Shown: one piece after another, positions 63,312 to 64,000 of the stretch | How the letters are laid out: every line of letters begins with the position of its first letter | Position numbering within the stretch: the stretch's first letter is position 1 | Origin: Stichopus chloronotus | Taxonomy: Eukaryota > Echinodermata > Holothuroidea > Aspidochirotida > Stichopodidae | Length of the DNA: 64,000 nt | Assembly: GCA_021234535.1 (NCBI GenBank) | Contig: CM037830.1 | Span: forward strand, 7,319,252-7,383,251 | Direction of reading: 5' to 3' | Program-made: the position numbers and the translations under genes | The notes under the pieces: model-generated | Told to the model about the DNA's origin: nothing | The model's database searches: none | Seen by the model: only the letters and a program-made list of their open reading frames with translations

Positions 63312-64000
63312 CACCAAAATGTTAACAGCGAGGCAATTGGTTTTTGTATTCCCACTCTGCCAATCTTGCAATGATGATAATATTTAAGGACGGTACTGTA
63401 TGTCTTATCTCCCTCTAGCAACAAAGAGAACGTTGCTTACAATGATCACCGCTTCTGCTGCTGACCAAGATGTTTAGGGGCATCCGCAAACATGTACTTG
63501 AGACTGTAGGCTTCAGCAAGCAACAGGCTTATGTCATCATTTTTCCAGTTTTTAGTTGGAAGATTTTGCAAAAACAGCATTATGCCCTGAAGAGGGTGAC
63601 AAAAAAGAAGATAGTGCTCAATGATCAAATGACGATATGGTGCTAAAATGTGACAGGGACAAATGGAACTAGCAATGTTTTTCAATGTTTGCAAATTTTT
63701 ACACAATGTGAATGTAAACAAACAGGTGTGCGACAGATCAAACTTTCGTCATCAATGTAGTTGCCTCAGAAAAAACAACATTCTGATAATTACAAACTGT
63801 CCTTAGGTTATTCTAGGTTTTGTTTTGTTTGTTTGTTGTAACTCAAACTTCATGAATGTGAAAATGCCAAAAAAATGTGGTTAAAAATATCACAAATCAT
63901 GACTGCAGACAGGTCGTATGAGACAGGTCCTGCAGTTTGTAGACAAATTTAAGCTCTAATGACAGAAACAGGATAACAATAGTTTTTGTTGTGGGAACCT
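63312..64000. other. Right edge of the window, no gene recognised
   Basis: AT-rich DNA without convincing exons. A minus-strand open stretch at 63446-63721 (91 codons) has no recognisable motif and no clear splice context. Confidence 0.4.

Overview
The window is eukaryotic, intron-rich, AT-rich DNA from an animal. GT-AG exons, long introns, metazoan alpha-tubulin and NDUFA5 orthologues, and a dense mixture of hAT, TTAA-flanked, LINE and Helitron-like debris all point that way. The spread 145-bp repeats built on AGGTCA, the many TAGGCCTA-type strings and a DUF4062-NACHT-TPR gene of the TTC41 type suggest a marine invertebrate deuterostome, most likely an echinoderm. The exact taxon is inference. 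No prokaryotic features, tRNA genes or CRISPR arrays were seen.

Layout: (1) 446-1734, the last two coding exons of an unrecognised plus-strand gene whose 5' part lies outside the window. (2) 1735-6449, intergenic, with a Kolobok-like element containing a nested 230-bp hAT element that has a perfect 8-bp target duplication. (3) 6450-10222, a complete five-exon NDUFA5 gene (116 aa, mitochondrial complex I). (4) 10223-21660, intergenic and repeat-rich: a TTAA-flanked MITE with a second TTAA element inside it, a CpG-rich patch, an ATCGAT-rich element with TIRs, and two decayed LINE 3' ends. (5) 21724-37763, a 15-exon TTC41-like gene (DUF4062, NACHT ATPase, kinesin-light-chain-type TPRs, basic tail; about 1,590 aa). 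Its assembled coding length is one base over a multiple of three, because of a one-base frame disruption in exon 8. (6) 37764-44500, gene-poor. (7) 44813-56670, a four-exon alpha-tubulin gene (451 aa) whose first coding exon is only the ATG and whose introns hold several well-delimited mobile elements. (8) 56671-64000, 3' flank with two striking fold-back elements and more of the 145-bp repeat.

The genes are all on the plus strand and do not form an obvious functional unit: respiration (NDUFA5), cytoskeleton (alpha-tubulin) and a STAND-type NTPase that may be ciliary or innate-immune. The most interesting material is non-coding. Interspersed minisatellites each carry an AGGTCA direct repeat with one-base spacing, the shape of an RXR/HNF4-type DR1 element. 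Pairs of elements with palindromic ends and a Helitron-like terminus sit in the introns of two genes. Intron 3 of tubulin has a three-level nested insertion. A 1.1-kb inverted array of 52-bp modules could fold into one long hairpin.
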